A stretch of 64,000 nucleotides of DNA from Ulota crispa (lineage: Eukaryota > Streptophyta > Bryopsida > Orthotrichales > Orthotrichaceae): contig OY987248.1 of the NCBI GenBank assembly GCA_963920765.1, forward strand, positions 12,434,539 to 12,498,538, in the 5' to 3' direction. The position numbers and the translations under genes are program-made. Positions 11,680-22,382 of the stretch are shown piece after piece. A model generated the notes under the pieces. The model was not told the DNA's origin and did not search any database. It worked only from the letters and a program-made list of their open reading frames with translations. The stretch's first letter is position 1; the number at the start of each line of letters is the position of its first letter.

Positions 11680-11972
11680 AAGGTAGCAGCACCCATAATC
11701 GTCAAATTAAGATTTTGAACATGATGATTATTAATAAACATCTAGCAAGTTATAAGATCATATTAGCAAGAGAAAAATGATGAGATTGCACTTTTGAATG
11801 TATTATTGGATATTGAGAGAATAAGTTGTGAATTTTTAAAGAGGCCACTGCAAGTGCACCTAATACCAACACTAAGGTTTCATGTTCACATGTTGTACAT
11901 CCTTGTAATTACATCTATTTGCTTCCACAATTTTCAAAGATTTTAGAGGCAATGGTTGTGAGTACTGTGATG
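11680..11972. repeat. Inverted-terminus element, family D
   Basis: The left end AAGGTAGCAGCACCCATAAT matches the left end of the best-preserved copy at 60631-60928. The interior is collinear (GAACATGATGATTATTAATA and following). The right end is degenerate and runs into a TTAA-type element that starts at 11974. Confidence 0.6.
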
Positions 11973-11973
11973 G

Positions 11974-12200
11974 TTATCCCTTAAAGGACTAAACGTGCCG
12001 CTGCAACTAGTACAATATGGGGTATTTTTCTTGTATTTGGAATGGATCCACACTTCTACTACATTTGAGATCAACAAAGAAGTTGGAGAATAAACCAAAG
12101 CGGTTCTAGTGAGCTACTTGAGATCCCAAATGAAAACTTCTTACTGGTAGCAAATACCAATTATACGGCAACGTATATACTATGCCCTATGGTCTTTTAA
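11974..12200. mobile_element. TTAA-bounded piggyBac-like MITE (subfamily 1, inverted)
   Basis: Inverted relative of 6768-6992. The left end reads TTATCCCTTAAAGGACTAA (TTAA mutated to TTAT). The right end TTAA at 12197-12200 is shared with the next element. It includes the family word GGGGTATTTTTCTTGTATTT. Confidence 0.6.
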
Positions 12201-12420
12201 CCCCTAAATCCCTGAGTGTCCGCTTGGGAGACAAATGGGATTTCGGGCAGGTACCTACAGCCTCAAATTTTGTCTTGATTTTTTGAAACATTTTTTGAAG
12301 ATAGAAAAACACATTAGCTTTTGGGGAATATAACTTTCATTCCAATTTATGCCCAAAAGCAAAAATTATGCCTTGATAAGCAAATTTTTTTGAAGATTGG
12401 GCAGAAATTATTTTTTTACG

Positions 12421-12453
<33 letters not shown>

Positions 12454-13129
12454 TTTCTCCTCATAGGTTGTAGTTTTTTCTACATCTGAAGCTTTGATTC
12501 ATTCCAGTTGGACTAGTTATGAGAAAGTTATGGACAATCTTGTTTTATGGGCATCTCAAACATCTTGAAAAAACAACTTATAAACTTCATTTTTGAATGC
12601 AATTTTTACATTTTTTCAAAAAAAATTGTTGGAAAGGGTGAAGTTTGCTTTCTAAAACAATCTCACCATTGGGATTATTGCATTTCAATTCCATTGTAGG
12701 GTTATTAACAATTTAATTTTTTGTTTAATCTCATACCTCCTACCTAATGTTTTTTTTAAGAATGAAAATTAAGTATTCTTTGTTTTGATTTTTTTCCAAA
12801 GGTTCTCAACCCAATTTTCCACCATTGAAAAATAAACCCCAAAACTCTGTGGTGCAAAAAATTTAAGTTAAAAAAGTTCAAAGTCAAATAATCTAGTCAT
12901 GCAAGGTGCAAAAAAACTTGTTTTTGACACTTTTAACGCAAATATCTTGCAACCTGTGTGGTCAAAGTTTTTGAATTTTTGTTTCCACAATCTTATACTA
13001 GTTTAGTACAAGATCTTGTGGTCAGATATGCAAAAAGACCAATTTTCAAACTTTTTAACTCTTTGTAATAGAAATGACAGTTTTGAGTGTTTTTTGACAA
13101 AATAAAGTTCCCAGGGATTTAGGGGTTCA
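12197..13129. mobile_element. 933-bp TTAA-type element
   Basis: The left end is TTAACCCCTAAATCCCTGAG. The right end (CAGGGATTTAGGGGTTCA) is its inverse, with TTAA mutated to TTCA. The interior is A/T-rich, includes an (ATT)n tract and encodes nothing recognisable. It abuts 11974-12200 and shares its TTAA. Confidence 0.65.
12421..12453. repeat. (ATT)n microsatellite
   Basis: About eleven ATT units inside the 933-bp TTAA-type element. Confidence 0.9.
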
Positions 13130-13717
13130 GGGTTATAGGTGAGTTGCTACCTCATACACTAAAAAAACCGGTTGAAAACGAGAAATGCAGGATATTTCTT
13201 TGCCGAGGAAGCTCAAAGTCTCTCCGAAGTCCGAACACACTTGTGACCACCGAGCTAGCTGAGATTTACTATTGAGAAATTTTGTTGTCGTTGGGGCGGA
13301 GACAACCAACCAAACCCTAGAAAAGTTTCTTCGTTGGCATGTACTCTTTCGGCAATAGCAGAGTTGCTCCGAGCTGAAGTGAACTCCATCCGCAAGCATC
13401 TTATGATCATCCCAGAGAAAGGAGGAAGAAGCGCAAACCCAGGTGAAGCTTCCCACAAAAGAGGCAATCGTGGGTACCAAGCCATCTTTTAGGGTTTAGG
13501 GCTCTCAGTTCTAGGGTTCCAAATCCTTATCTCCTCACTCATTCTCGTAATTCTGCTCTGCCCCCCAAGTTGCTTGTTTCTTACTCCTTGCCCGATCCTC
13601 GCTCTTCGTGCCACTTCCGATCCTTGCGCTTCGTGACACTTCTTCAAGCTGTTCCACGACTATTGTACCCCAGAATCGGCGAACGAAGATCGTGAATTGC
13701 AACAAACCTCGGTCGTT

Positions 13718-14044
13718 ATGGGGACCAGGGTGATAGCGCAATTGATCTTGATGGGATCGGGGGTGGTGATGCGAGCCGTGTCGCAAGCGTACAGGCAAGC
13801 CCTCGTGAACGCCAACAGGACGGGGGTGGCGCAGGAGGCGGTGCAGAGCATGAGTCGGAAGGTGATGACGGAGCACGAGGCTCGGCAGATTCTGGGCGTG
13901 GCAGAGCATGCGCCCTGGGAGGACGTGGTCACCAAGTACGAGACTTTGTTCGAGAACAACATGAAGCGGGGTTCGTTTTACTTGCAATCCAAGGTGGTCC
14001 GTGCCAAAGAGTGCTTGGAAGCGGTCAGGCTGCAACGAGCTTAA
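13718..14044 (+). CDS. PAM16: Mitochondrial import inner membrane translocase subunit PAM16
   Basis: A single-exon frame of 108 residues, close to the usual PAM16 length. PAM16 is the J-like partner of PAM18 in the TIM23-associated import motor. It sits on the matrix face of the inner membrane and restrains PAM18 stimulation of mtHsp70. The first ~35 residues form the conserved N-terminal segment (MGSGVVMRAVSQAYRQAL). Residues ~50-103 form the degenerate J domain (MTEHEARQILGV, then YETLFENN, then GSFYLQSKVVRAKECLEA). It has no HPD triad, as expected for PAM16. The phrase FYLQSKVVRAKECLEAV is close to what I recall from plant PAM16 (MUSE5 in Arabidopsis). The start is the ATG at 13718. A TTTAGGGTTTAGGG patch lies about 230 bp upstream. 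The gene is G/C-rich and intronless. Confidence 0.93.
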   Translation: MGTRVIAQLILMGSGVVMRAVSQAYRQALVNANRTGVAQEAVQSMSRKVMTEHEARQILGVAEHAPWEDVVTKYETLFENNMKRGSFYLQSKVVRAKECLEAVRLQRA

Positions 14045-14187
14045 CCCATGCCAAGCAAAGGTCTCGCTGGCTGGCTGGCTATGTCGTGACCTAGAATTTC
14101 AACAACAACAAACAAGAACATGCATATGACTGCTTGAACATTCACACCAGCTACCGTTGAGTGACAAGAACGATGCTTGGAGCGCAA

Positions 14188-14264
14188 ATTGTCGAGCAAT
14201 TGTCGAGCAATTTTCGAGCAGTTTTCAAGCAGTTTTTGAGCAATTTTTGAGCAATTTTCGAGCA
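14188..14264. repeat. 11-bp tandem repeat (ATTTTCGAGCA-like), seven units
   Basis: Seven contiguous 11-bp units of the form ATTNTYGAGCA, about 145 bp after the PAM16 stop codon and perhaps within its 3' UTR. The opposite strand is open and would read an 11-residue periodic peptide, but I take that as a by-product of the period. Confidence 0.85.
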
Positions 14265-16446
14265 ATTTGGTGGTTGGTTGGGATTCTGGAGATTTGGAGC
14301 AGATCGAAGGTGGAAGCAAACAGCGAGATGTTGAGTTGTTATTGAATTGAATTCTCGGGTATTAGGGTTTGGAAAAATCTGTGGGGAAGAGAAGGTAGAG
14401 CTGCGACTGGCCAAGGCCCATTGTTTTTTCCATGTTTCCAATTGTTGGGACTCGTGGATGCGGCGACGTTGCAAGTCGCTTGAGTACCTTTTTTTTTTTC
14501 TTTTTTTTTCTTTTTTTTAGTGTATTGTATATTATTGTAGCAATTTTTAATCCCTTTTGAATTCTAAAGGGAGGATTTTGTTTTATTGACATTCTTGAGG
14601 AGCTCTGCCCTAAACGCTCTTGGAATTGAAATGGAAGCGCGTTTGAAAGGAGTTTGGTTTGGGTTCCCTCCGGCCATAATGTCGGGCTTTTTGGCAACGT
14701 TGGGGTTTTGGCAATGATGGGGTTTTGGCATTGGTAAAGTTGGGGTTTGGTAACGTTGGGGTTTTGATAATCCTTGCTTACTAATGAATGAGATTTTAAT
14801 GTGTTTGGAATTTTTGTAGCCTTTTTTTGTTGTAGTTGTTCTTGGTGAGGATTGAAGGTATTATCAAAACAAGAGAGGGGAAGGAAGGTGGACGTATATG
14901 TAACCAATCATTTTGTTTGCAACAATGTATGGATGGTCTAATAGTTTTCTTATGATTTGATGATTAAACCTTTGTTGAGTTTTTTTTTTTCAAAGGGTTT
15001 TCCAAAGTTGGCTCTTTTGTTTTTGATTTTGTCAAACACAATTCTGTTCCTCGTTGGTTGTTTGCAAGATTTAAGTTTAAATCCAAAAGTTTAAGCATTT
15101 AGCAATGAAATAGTTTATTTTTATTTAACTAACGAACATACCCTCTATATTGTCCTAACCAATATTTGAGGAGAACTTGCCATCAATACAAATAGTCATC
15201 TTGTTTATATGACAATTGTTTATATGACAATTAACTAGTTCAAATTTGTACGGAAGGATGAAAAACTAGGCAAATTCCTCAAAAAAAACCAAATATTAAT
15301 TGGTCAAAACATAAAATACTAAATTCTTTTTTCTTTTTTAGCTCATATTCATGTGTAAAAGATTTTAGTTTAGTATAGTGTATTTTAGTTGGTAAGGTAC
15401 AAGGTGCTAGCTAATATCCAAGGTTTGCATGAAATAACTGAGCGTAAGTAATAATGTTGAAATGCATGGGAAAAAGTTTGCAATTTAGACTAGAATGCAA
15501 GCCACAATTGTTTTACAAAGAAATTTATACTCATTATGTTGATCTTTTGATTTATAAGTTCAAATATTCAAAAGACCCTTTTGATTGAAATCATTTCAAA
15601 ACATTTTTGCATAATTCTATTCCCAATATTGGTAAAGTGCACATTCTAACAATGTTAGATCTAATTGCTATTCAATCCAATAACTTAGCTAATGTACTTC
15701 AAATAGGAATAATTGAACCAAAATATGCTTTATGATGGTGAGTAGAATAAGCTTCAAATCATTTTGTTACCCAAAACAAATTGGTTGGGTTTCTAAACCT
15801 TGAAAGTGCCAACATCCAATGTATAAATTGAATGCTTTCAAATGCTTATTGTAAGAGATTTGTGAAACAAGTGAAGTTCATCCAAGTATGCTTAGAAAGC
15901 AAATTTTGTCTTCTCTTCAACCATGTGACTAGCTTGATCATTGGATGCTTCATATATTTTGTGCAAAGCTCCAAATGAGTCATGTACAAATGAGGACAAA
16001 AAAATCCCATTTTTTTGGTTTAATTTGGAACTTCTTAGGACATGTATTTTTCCTTGAAAACCCCAAATCTACATGCTACCCACCCCTTACAATCTTAGAG
16101 GTTACATTACGCATTCACCATTAGAATTTAATTAAGGTTTTCATATGTTATATAGAATGCAAAGTAAAAAATTCAGTAAGTTTTCAAGTTGTATCAATGT
16201 GATATCATAGACTAGAGATGTGATAATATAGAAGGTGGGATGTGATATTACAGAGGTTCTTGTGATGTTAGTAGTATGATGGTTAACTTTTTTTGGAGTC
16301 ACACATAGTAGCTAAACTTTACATAGACCTCTACGCTCAAAATTCAAACCAAATGAAGCTACATTGAGCTTCATGGTTGAGTTTACATTTGGAATGCAAA
16401 ATTGCAATTCATCTCATAAGAACTGCAGTTTCTTTCCCGTATAATC
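14265..16446. other. Intergenic A/T-rich DNA
   Basis: Low-complexity T-rich runs near 14490-14520 and A/T-rich sequence throughout. A degenerate relative of the GTGATATTACAGAGG-type repeat lies at 16196-16280. No gene is recognised; the 181-residue minus-strand frame across 14362-14907 is lysine- and asparagine-rich read-through of low complexity. Confidence 0.5.
16196..16280. repeat. Dispersed GTGATATNA-type repeat
   Basis: Degenerate copies of a GTGATATTACAGAGG-like unit. It is related in inverse orientation to 62763-62935 and to 3010-3078. Confidence 0.5.
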
Positions 16447-16800
16447 TTAACCCTTAAAGGACAAATGGATCACCGTGGCTTGCCCTGCCTGTAGCATTCT
16501 ACAGTGTTTTGCACATGGGCACCAATAGTATTGCTTCAAAAAGTTAGAAAAGTTAACAGTGCATGGTGCCCTCATGAAATTTGCAAGAAGGGCAGCTTGG
16601 GAGCTAACACCATGTATCACAATTTGGGTTACAAAACAAAATGAATGTATCTCAAGAGGTAATTTTTGCCTTCCATGATGTACTACGCATTTATGATCAC
16701 TTTTGAAAAAAAATCAGATCAAAATCAGTCTTTTTGTGAGATACAGAGTTTATTTTTGGAGGCAAAGGACGTTTTGTCAGTGCCGACGTTTAGGGGTTAA
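16447..16800. mobile_element. 354-bp TTAA-bounded element (subfamily 2)
   Basis: The left end TTAACCCTTAAAGGACAAAT and the right end GACGTTTAGGGGTTAA form imperfect inverted termini with TTAA at both edges. An inverted, nearly full-length relative lies at 23170-23525. The two share ATTCTACAGTGTTTTGCACA and CATGGTGCCCTCATGAAA. Confidence 0.7.
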
Positions 16801-17751
16801 TAAGCACATAAACTCATTTCAAACTTCCAGTCTTTCATATCTCTTTATTCGACACCTACAAAGCTTGAATTCTTTTGAAATACTGAACATGTAGAGCTTC
16901 AATTAGTCTAGAGGGGTAAGGGAAGGATGCAATCCACTAAACAACCAATACACTTCTAGAAGGTCAAGGGAAGGTCAAAGGAAATAAAACACGAAAAGAG
17001 AGAATCCTCTATTCAGTGTACCAGTGACATGGCAAGGTCTTGAAATGATTTACTCCCTCGGAATACCATAACCACCAATATGCAGTATCAAGTGGCGTTT
17101 GCGGAGGTCAAAACTGATTGTATAAACAGATCATTAACAAGCTCAACAGTTTCAATAAATTTGAACTCCGGCACTGGCATGTAGAGAATACAAGCAGAGA
17201 GACAAGACTTGTCCATCAGGTGAAAACTAAGGATCTTCAAGCAGGTTGTAACTATTTCTAAAAACTCCAGAGAAAGGGCGTACTAATTTACTGAATAATT
17301 CATCTGATAAAACAGATCACCCTAAATCTAGCGTTTGGACGTTCAACTATTCACTTCATGAAAACTGCCTAACAAATATAGATATTTGCTAGCTCACTCT
17401 AACCCCGGTTTGGTCGGCAAACGAAAACCCGGCCAATGCTTTGCTACCTGATGTACATTTGAATAATCGGTTAAAAACACAAAAAGGGGGAGTTCAATCA
17501 CGAGATTTTAATGGAAAAAAACTACAGTTCACAAATGTGAGGGGTGAGTTGAATGTCGTTTCGGCATAACCCCGGAAAATGTATGTTAATGCCCTTCCTG
17601 GACGGCATCATCGTTTCTGCAAAAGACACGAAAAAGAAAGGAAGCTTTAGCACGAGAACAAGGAAAATGAAGTCTCACGCAAGCCATAAATTTGACACGG
17701 ATTTCAGTGTCATTTGGGGTTGTTTGCGTCCTATGACAATTGAAAAATATA
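16801..17751. other. Intergenic DNA
   Basis: A/T-rich. I see no gene, repeat or RNA that I can support; the short frames here resemble chance ones. Confidence 0.4.
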
Positions 17752-18074
17752 GGGAAGATTTTATGGATACCCCTAAAGTTTGCCATATTTGTATAGATAC
17801 CCTTAGTTTTTCAGAAATTGCACAAATACCCTTGGACCATAATATTCAGGCGTTTGATTTGTTATGCACGCCACTTCCTTCATGACCAATGTTAAAGCAA
17901 GGAGTGCAATAGAACTGGAAAAGAAGCAGCGTGCGCACAAGGAAGAAAGAAGTGACATGCACAATAAAACAAACACCTAAAAATTATGATCCAAGTGTAT
18001 TTGTGCAATTTCTGAAAAACCAAGAGTATCTATAAAACTATGGCAAACTTCAGGGGTATACGTAAAATTTTCCC
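17752..18074. mobile_element. Foldback element, family B (copy 1)
   Basis: About 320 bp whose two halves are inverted copies: left arm GGATACCCCTAAAGTTTGCC..., right arm ...GGCAAACTTCAGGGGTATAC. Related copies are at 19495-19825, 21221-21634 and 59656-59965. This one lies about 340 bp downstream of the SAM-PRXL2 stop codon. Confidence 0.7.
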
Positions 18075-18411
18075 AAAAATATATTAAAAGTGTCCCCGCT
18101 GACACTCGAAAACTCATAGAAAGTGTTACCTTGATACCTCCTAAAAGGAAAGGTGTCCCTCAAATACGCAATTCTAAGAATGAAGGTTACCGAGAGAGAG
18201 AAAATTTGAATGAAAAATAAATAGTACACCCAAAATTCAAAAAAGTTGGCGCTTTTGACATTCACCAATTTTGCAAAGTGGTAATTTGACGCCCAAGAGA
18301 GATTCCTTCGGTTATTTACAACACTGTCAAATTTATGCCCTGGTCTCACGGACTAGAAGGGGAGAAAAGTATGTGTATGCAAGCATGACAGTGGGTTTAG
18401 GGTTTTGATGT

Positions 18412-21400
18412 CTATACCGAGATGTTACCGCAGACTTGGATAACTTCGTCCAAAGGAGCCCAGTCACCGAAATTGCGCTCAATGAACTGATAGGCCACGC
18501 CACCGTTGCCAGGTCTCATGATGAACAGCCCTCCCTTGATGGTTCCCTCTCCAGCGTAGTTGCCCTCGACGCCAGTGGCCTTGGCTCGCTTGTAGTTGGC
18601 TTTGGCAGCAGCGTTCAGGAGGAACCCAGACACGAATCCTTCCGTGGGCAGCTCTCCCTGCCCGAGCACCTTGAAAAACTCGCGCTGCTCATCCACCGCC
18701 ACAATGCCGCCCCAGTAGCGCGGCCAGAATGCCCTCACCTCCGCATCGATGTGCTCGTTCACGATGGCCACCATCTGAATGCCCATGGCATCAAATATGG
18801 GCTTCCTGCTGTACAGTTGATGTGCTTCGGCGCGACACATCACACATCTGGACAAACCCAACAAAGCCAATTAATTTCAACGATGGTTGTCGGAAATTTT
18901 GCACTTCCAAATTGTTATCCAAAAAAAAGTGTTGATTGTTATGATACATCGTTATTCCATTCTTAGTTTTCATTGAGAAAAAGCTGAGAAATAACTATCA
19001 TTAACAGCCCCATAGAATTAAGCAATCTGTTTCGTGAGCAGTCTCCCAGCGACATACATCATTTGCTTGTCAGTGCAAATAAGTTAAAAAGTCAATCAGT
19101 GTTCGGAGAGAACCGGCATTTACTGTATCGTCAGCCGGTTGAAATTGAACTGATTGGAATTTGAAGGCATTTTCCAAAAAAAAAGAGAGATTATAGTATA
19201 TTATAAGTATAAATAAATAAAATATCTGGTGCATGACCGTGAAAGACCGGTGGAAAACGAGGAATCCTGAATTTCAGCCGGTGAAGGTAAAATTTCTCCC
19301 CGAACACTTAGTGTCAAGATGGTAGACAGATAAGTAGGGCCTTACCTTCATGTGGCTCCACCGTTTTTATACCTTGACATTCATTTCAATAAATGTAAAA
19401 CAATTCATGGCTTTACCAGCAAACACTCTCTATTTGATAAGTTATATTTCACTGAAATAGTTAGGATGATACCTTCAAGCTCTAAAAAATAAAAGGGAAA
19501 ATATCATGGATACCCCTGAAGTTTGCAATATTTACATAGATACCCTTGCTTTTTCAGAAATTACACAGATAACCCTTGAACCAAAATTTTCAAGCGTTTG
19601 TTTGTTGTGCATGCCACTTCCCTTCTTCCTTTGTGCGCACATTGCTTCTTTTTTGTTTCATTACATTCCCTTCTTCAACTTTGCTCAAGAAGGAAGTATG
19701 AGCACAACAATGTAAAAAACGCCTGAAACTTATAGTCCAAGGGTGTTTGTGAAATTTCTGGAAAAGCAGGGGTATCTACTGTATGAAAATATTGCAAACT
19801 TCAGGGGTACTCATGAAATTTACCCTAAATAAAATAATAGAGAGAGTAGGCTGCATTTGGGCACTCACCCGGGACGGCGAAGGCACAAAATGAGGGTGGG
19901 CTTGTCAGCCCACAAGTCAGCAGCTCTGGAAGGAAGGGGCAACGGAATGGGGCCCTTGCTGGAAAACGGATTGACGACGCCCTTCTTGTGTTGCGGAGCA
20001 AGCTTTTGAACCATGATGTTCTCCAAGCTTCCCAGAGACGACACCTCCTCCTTCAGCCCTCCAATTCTCACCAATCCACACAGCCGGGGTGCAGCCGAGG
20101 GAGCGGAGAAGATGCCCTTACTCGGTGGGGGACGCTCATTACTCGTGGATTGCAGCACCACTGGAGGCTTCGACTCTTCAGCCACCTTCATGCCCGGATT
20201 CCCAAACTCCCGAGTGGGGCTTTGTTTCGGTGGAGACACGGGACGCACTCTTGGTGGCGACAGGGGAGCCTGGCCACCATGATGAGCGGCTGTTACCTAT
20301 GTACGGGGAGAGCCAAAAAAAACAATAGAAAGTCAGCCAAATGAATTGTGAAAAAGCCGACTGAAATTTACATCAACTGGCTAAAATCCAGCAGCATTTT
20401 TGGAAAATTTCTAATTATAGTGTAAGCATATAGGGAACAGCTTCCCAATGTACGGGGAGAGCCGAAAAACAATAGAAAGTCAGCCGAATGAATTGTGAGA
20501 AAAAACCGACTGAAATCTACATCAACCAGCTAAAAACCCAACTACAAATTTGGAAAATTTCAAACCCACAAAAATTCTCTGATTTAAGTAGAAGAGAAGT
20601 TCTGATATTTTTCCCTTTTATTATTGTCGGAGTTATTTGGATGGGTGTTTACCCCGAATTTTTCTTAGAGTGTATGCATACTTCCGTAAGTAACTTAGTG
20701 CAACATGGAAAATTTGATTGAAAAACATAAAAAAGAGGTTTGAAGAAATGTTTGAACGGGTACAAATTTGGATTTTTTTTCTAATTATAGTGTAAGCATA
20801 TAGGGAACAGCCGGTGCATGCACTAAGAAAAACCGGATGAAAATGAGAAATATACGCATTTCTTTTGCCGAAGAAGCTCAAAATCTAACCTTGCGTGCCG
20901 GGAGGATCAGGTTCTTTGGCAGCTGGATGGCACAAGCGCTGCCTCGGTCCAAGAACCTCGCCACATGGCCTCTCTTCATCTTGTACTCCCCCGTGAGCTC
21001 GGCTGGGCTGGTGCTCAGAAGCTCGGACAACGTCTTTCCTGAGGCTTCGAGCGTGTCGGCGTACTCCATAAGAAGATGGTCATGCAGATAGGATCGGATT
21101 TCTAAAGCGTCCTGCACACAGCCATCCGAATGGACACAAATGGGTTTTCGAGTTAGGTCGAGGACAGAAACTCGATGAATCCTAGTTCAAACAAAACAGT
21201 GAGAACTGAATTCAAAAACAGGAAAAATTTGATGAATACCCCTGAAGATTGCAATATTTGTATAGATGCCCCTCGTTTTTCAGAAATTGCACAAACACTG
21301 TTGACCCATAATTTCTAGGTGTTTTTCTTTTGTGTGCATGGATACCCCTGAAGTTTGAAATGCTTGTATAGATGCCCCTGGTATTTTAGAAATTGCACCA

Positions 21401-22382
21401 ATACCCTTGCACTATAGTTTTTAGGTGTTTGTTTTGTGGTGCATGCCACTTGCTTTCTTTCTTTATGCGCACAATGCTTTTTTTCTACAGTAGCTTGCGC
21501 ACAAATGAGAGGAAGAAGGAAATGGTGTGCACAATAGAACAACCGCCCAAAATTTATGGTCCAAGGTTTTTTTGTGCAAACCAGGGGCATTTGTACTAAT
21601 ATCGCAAGCTTCAGGGGTATCCATCAAATTTTCCCTAAAAAAATATTACTAATCATTTAAACACCATCATATCATTGAAACGAATCTAAGCTAACAAAAA
21701 ACCCTAAGAAATCAAGAAGCGCTAGAGTGTTCGAAAAGCCAGGAATCCAGTTCTGTTCCTTGAGACCCTCTTCATGATTTCCATTCCACAAGCTTTCAAG
21801 AGTCTCTCTTTCTCTCATTTCTGCAACTGGATGGCCTCAAACAAAGTAATAACATACAAATTAACAGAAAAAATAACGTTGTGGTTGACATCTCTTCTTC
21901 CATAAAATTTGCCAATTATTGAAGTAAAATTCAAGGAATTGTTGGAAGGGTTTCATAAGTCGACAATTACGATCACTGGAAACGGCAGCGATGGCCTCAA
22001 ACAAAGTAATAACATACAAATAAATACAAACTACCGTTGTGGTTGAAACCTCTATTTCCACAAAATTTGCCAATTATTGACTAAATTCAAGGAATTGTTG
22101 GAAGGGTTTCGTAAGTCGACAATTACACAATAGCATGATCACCTGGAAACGGCATCGTCTACTAACAAGAGCAGAAATTTGATCCTAGAAGAAAAGACAA
22201 GAGTAAGAGTGAAAAGAGGGTGCACATACTCGTTGAAGCTGGCTAAGCTGAAGTGTGTCCATGTCGTCTTTGGTCATCATCTTGAGAGTGGGCACGTCGT
22301 CCCAACCATCCGCTGTTAAGCTGTCCATCTGGTCCCGTAGCACCCCATTCCCCACAAAATCTTCCAACGCAAACGACGACAT
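18412..22382 (-). CDS. SAM-like plus PRXL2/FAM213-type thioredoxin-fold protein
   Basis: A complete four-exon model: 22382-22230, 21111-20890, 20296-19869 and 18847-18412. Phases join in frame and give 412 residues. Residues ~5-115 form one or two SAM-like helical segments (LEDFVGNGVLRDQMDSL, then LHDHLLMEYADTLEASGKTL, then LTGEYKMKRGHVARFLD). A Pro/Ser-rich linker and a second conserved-looking stretch follow. Residues ~262-412 match the PRXL2 (FAM213, AhpC-TSA_2) family: RRPGCVMCRAEAH with a CxxC at 269-272, then EVRAFWPRYWGGIVAVDEQ, then GEGTIKGGLFIMRPG and ERNFGDWAPLDEV. PRXL2A/B proteins are peroxiredoxin-like redox proteins; two cysteines here fit a redox-active site. The RRPG-C codon is split by the exon 3/4 intron. 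Foldback elements lie in introns 1 and 3. The family assignment of the C-terminal domain is strong; the SAM assignment is from pattern and weaker; the function is inferred. Confidence 0.85.
19495..19825. mobile_element. Foldback element, family B (copy 2), in SAM-PRXL2 intron 3
   Basis: The left arm begins GGGAAAATATCATGGATACC and the right arm is its inverse, ending CATGAAATTTACCC. Both arms carry a CACAAATACCC/GGGTGTTTGTG block. It ends about 45 bp from the exon 3 donor. Confidence 0.72.
20300..20565. repeat. Direct duplication in SAM-PRXL2 intron 2
   Basis: A segment beginning GTACGGGGAGAGCC and running through GAAAGTCAGCC and CATCAACTGGCTAAA occurs twice, from about 20300 and again from about 20452. 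The copies differ at scattered positions. The word CTAATTATAGTGTAAGCATA after copy 1 recurs at about 20780. Confidence 0.7.
20774..20886. repeat. Dispersed short repeat abutting a splice donor
   Basis: The run from TCTAATTATAGTGTAAGCAT to GAAGAAGCTCAAAATCT resembles 55068-55175 and, in its second half, 13165-13230 (AAACCGGTTGAAAACGAGAA, then GAGGAAGCTCAAAGTCT). Its edge lies next to the exon 2 donor of the SAM-PRXL2 gene at 20889. Confidence 0.55.
21221..21634. mobile_element. Foldback element, family B (copy 3), with repeated left arm, in SAM-PRXL2 intron 1
   Basis: Same family as 19495-19825, but the left arm (GATACCCCTGAAGNTTG) occurs twice, from about 21232 and 21341. This suggests a nested insertion or internal duplication. 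The right end reads GGGGTATCCATCAAATTTTCCC. Confidence 0.68.

Noticed and set aside
13535..14035. 166-residue minus-strand frame
   Set aside because: Antisense to PAM16 and His/Arg-rich, as expected from the reverse reading of a G/C-rich gene.
14362..14907. 181-residue minus-strand frame
   Set aside because: Driven by poly-Lys from a T-rich run and by short repeats of GGGGTTTTGGYAA; no domain.
18436..18966. 176-residue plus-strand frame
   Set aside because: Antisense to the PRXL2-type exon; no recognisable domain.
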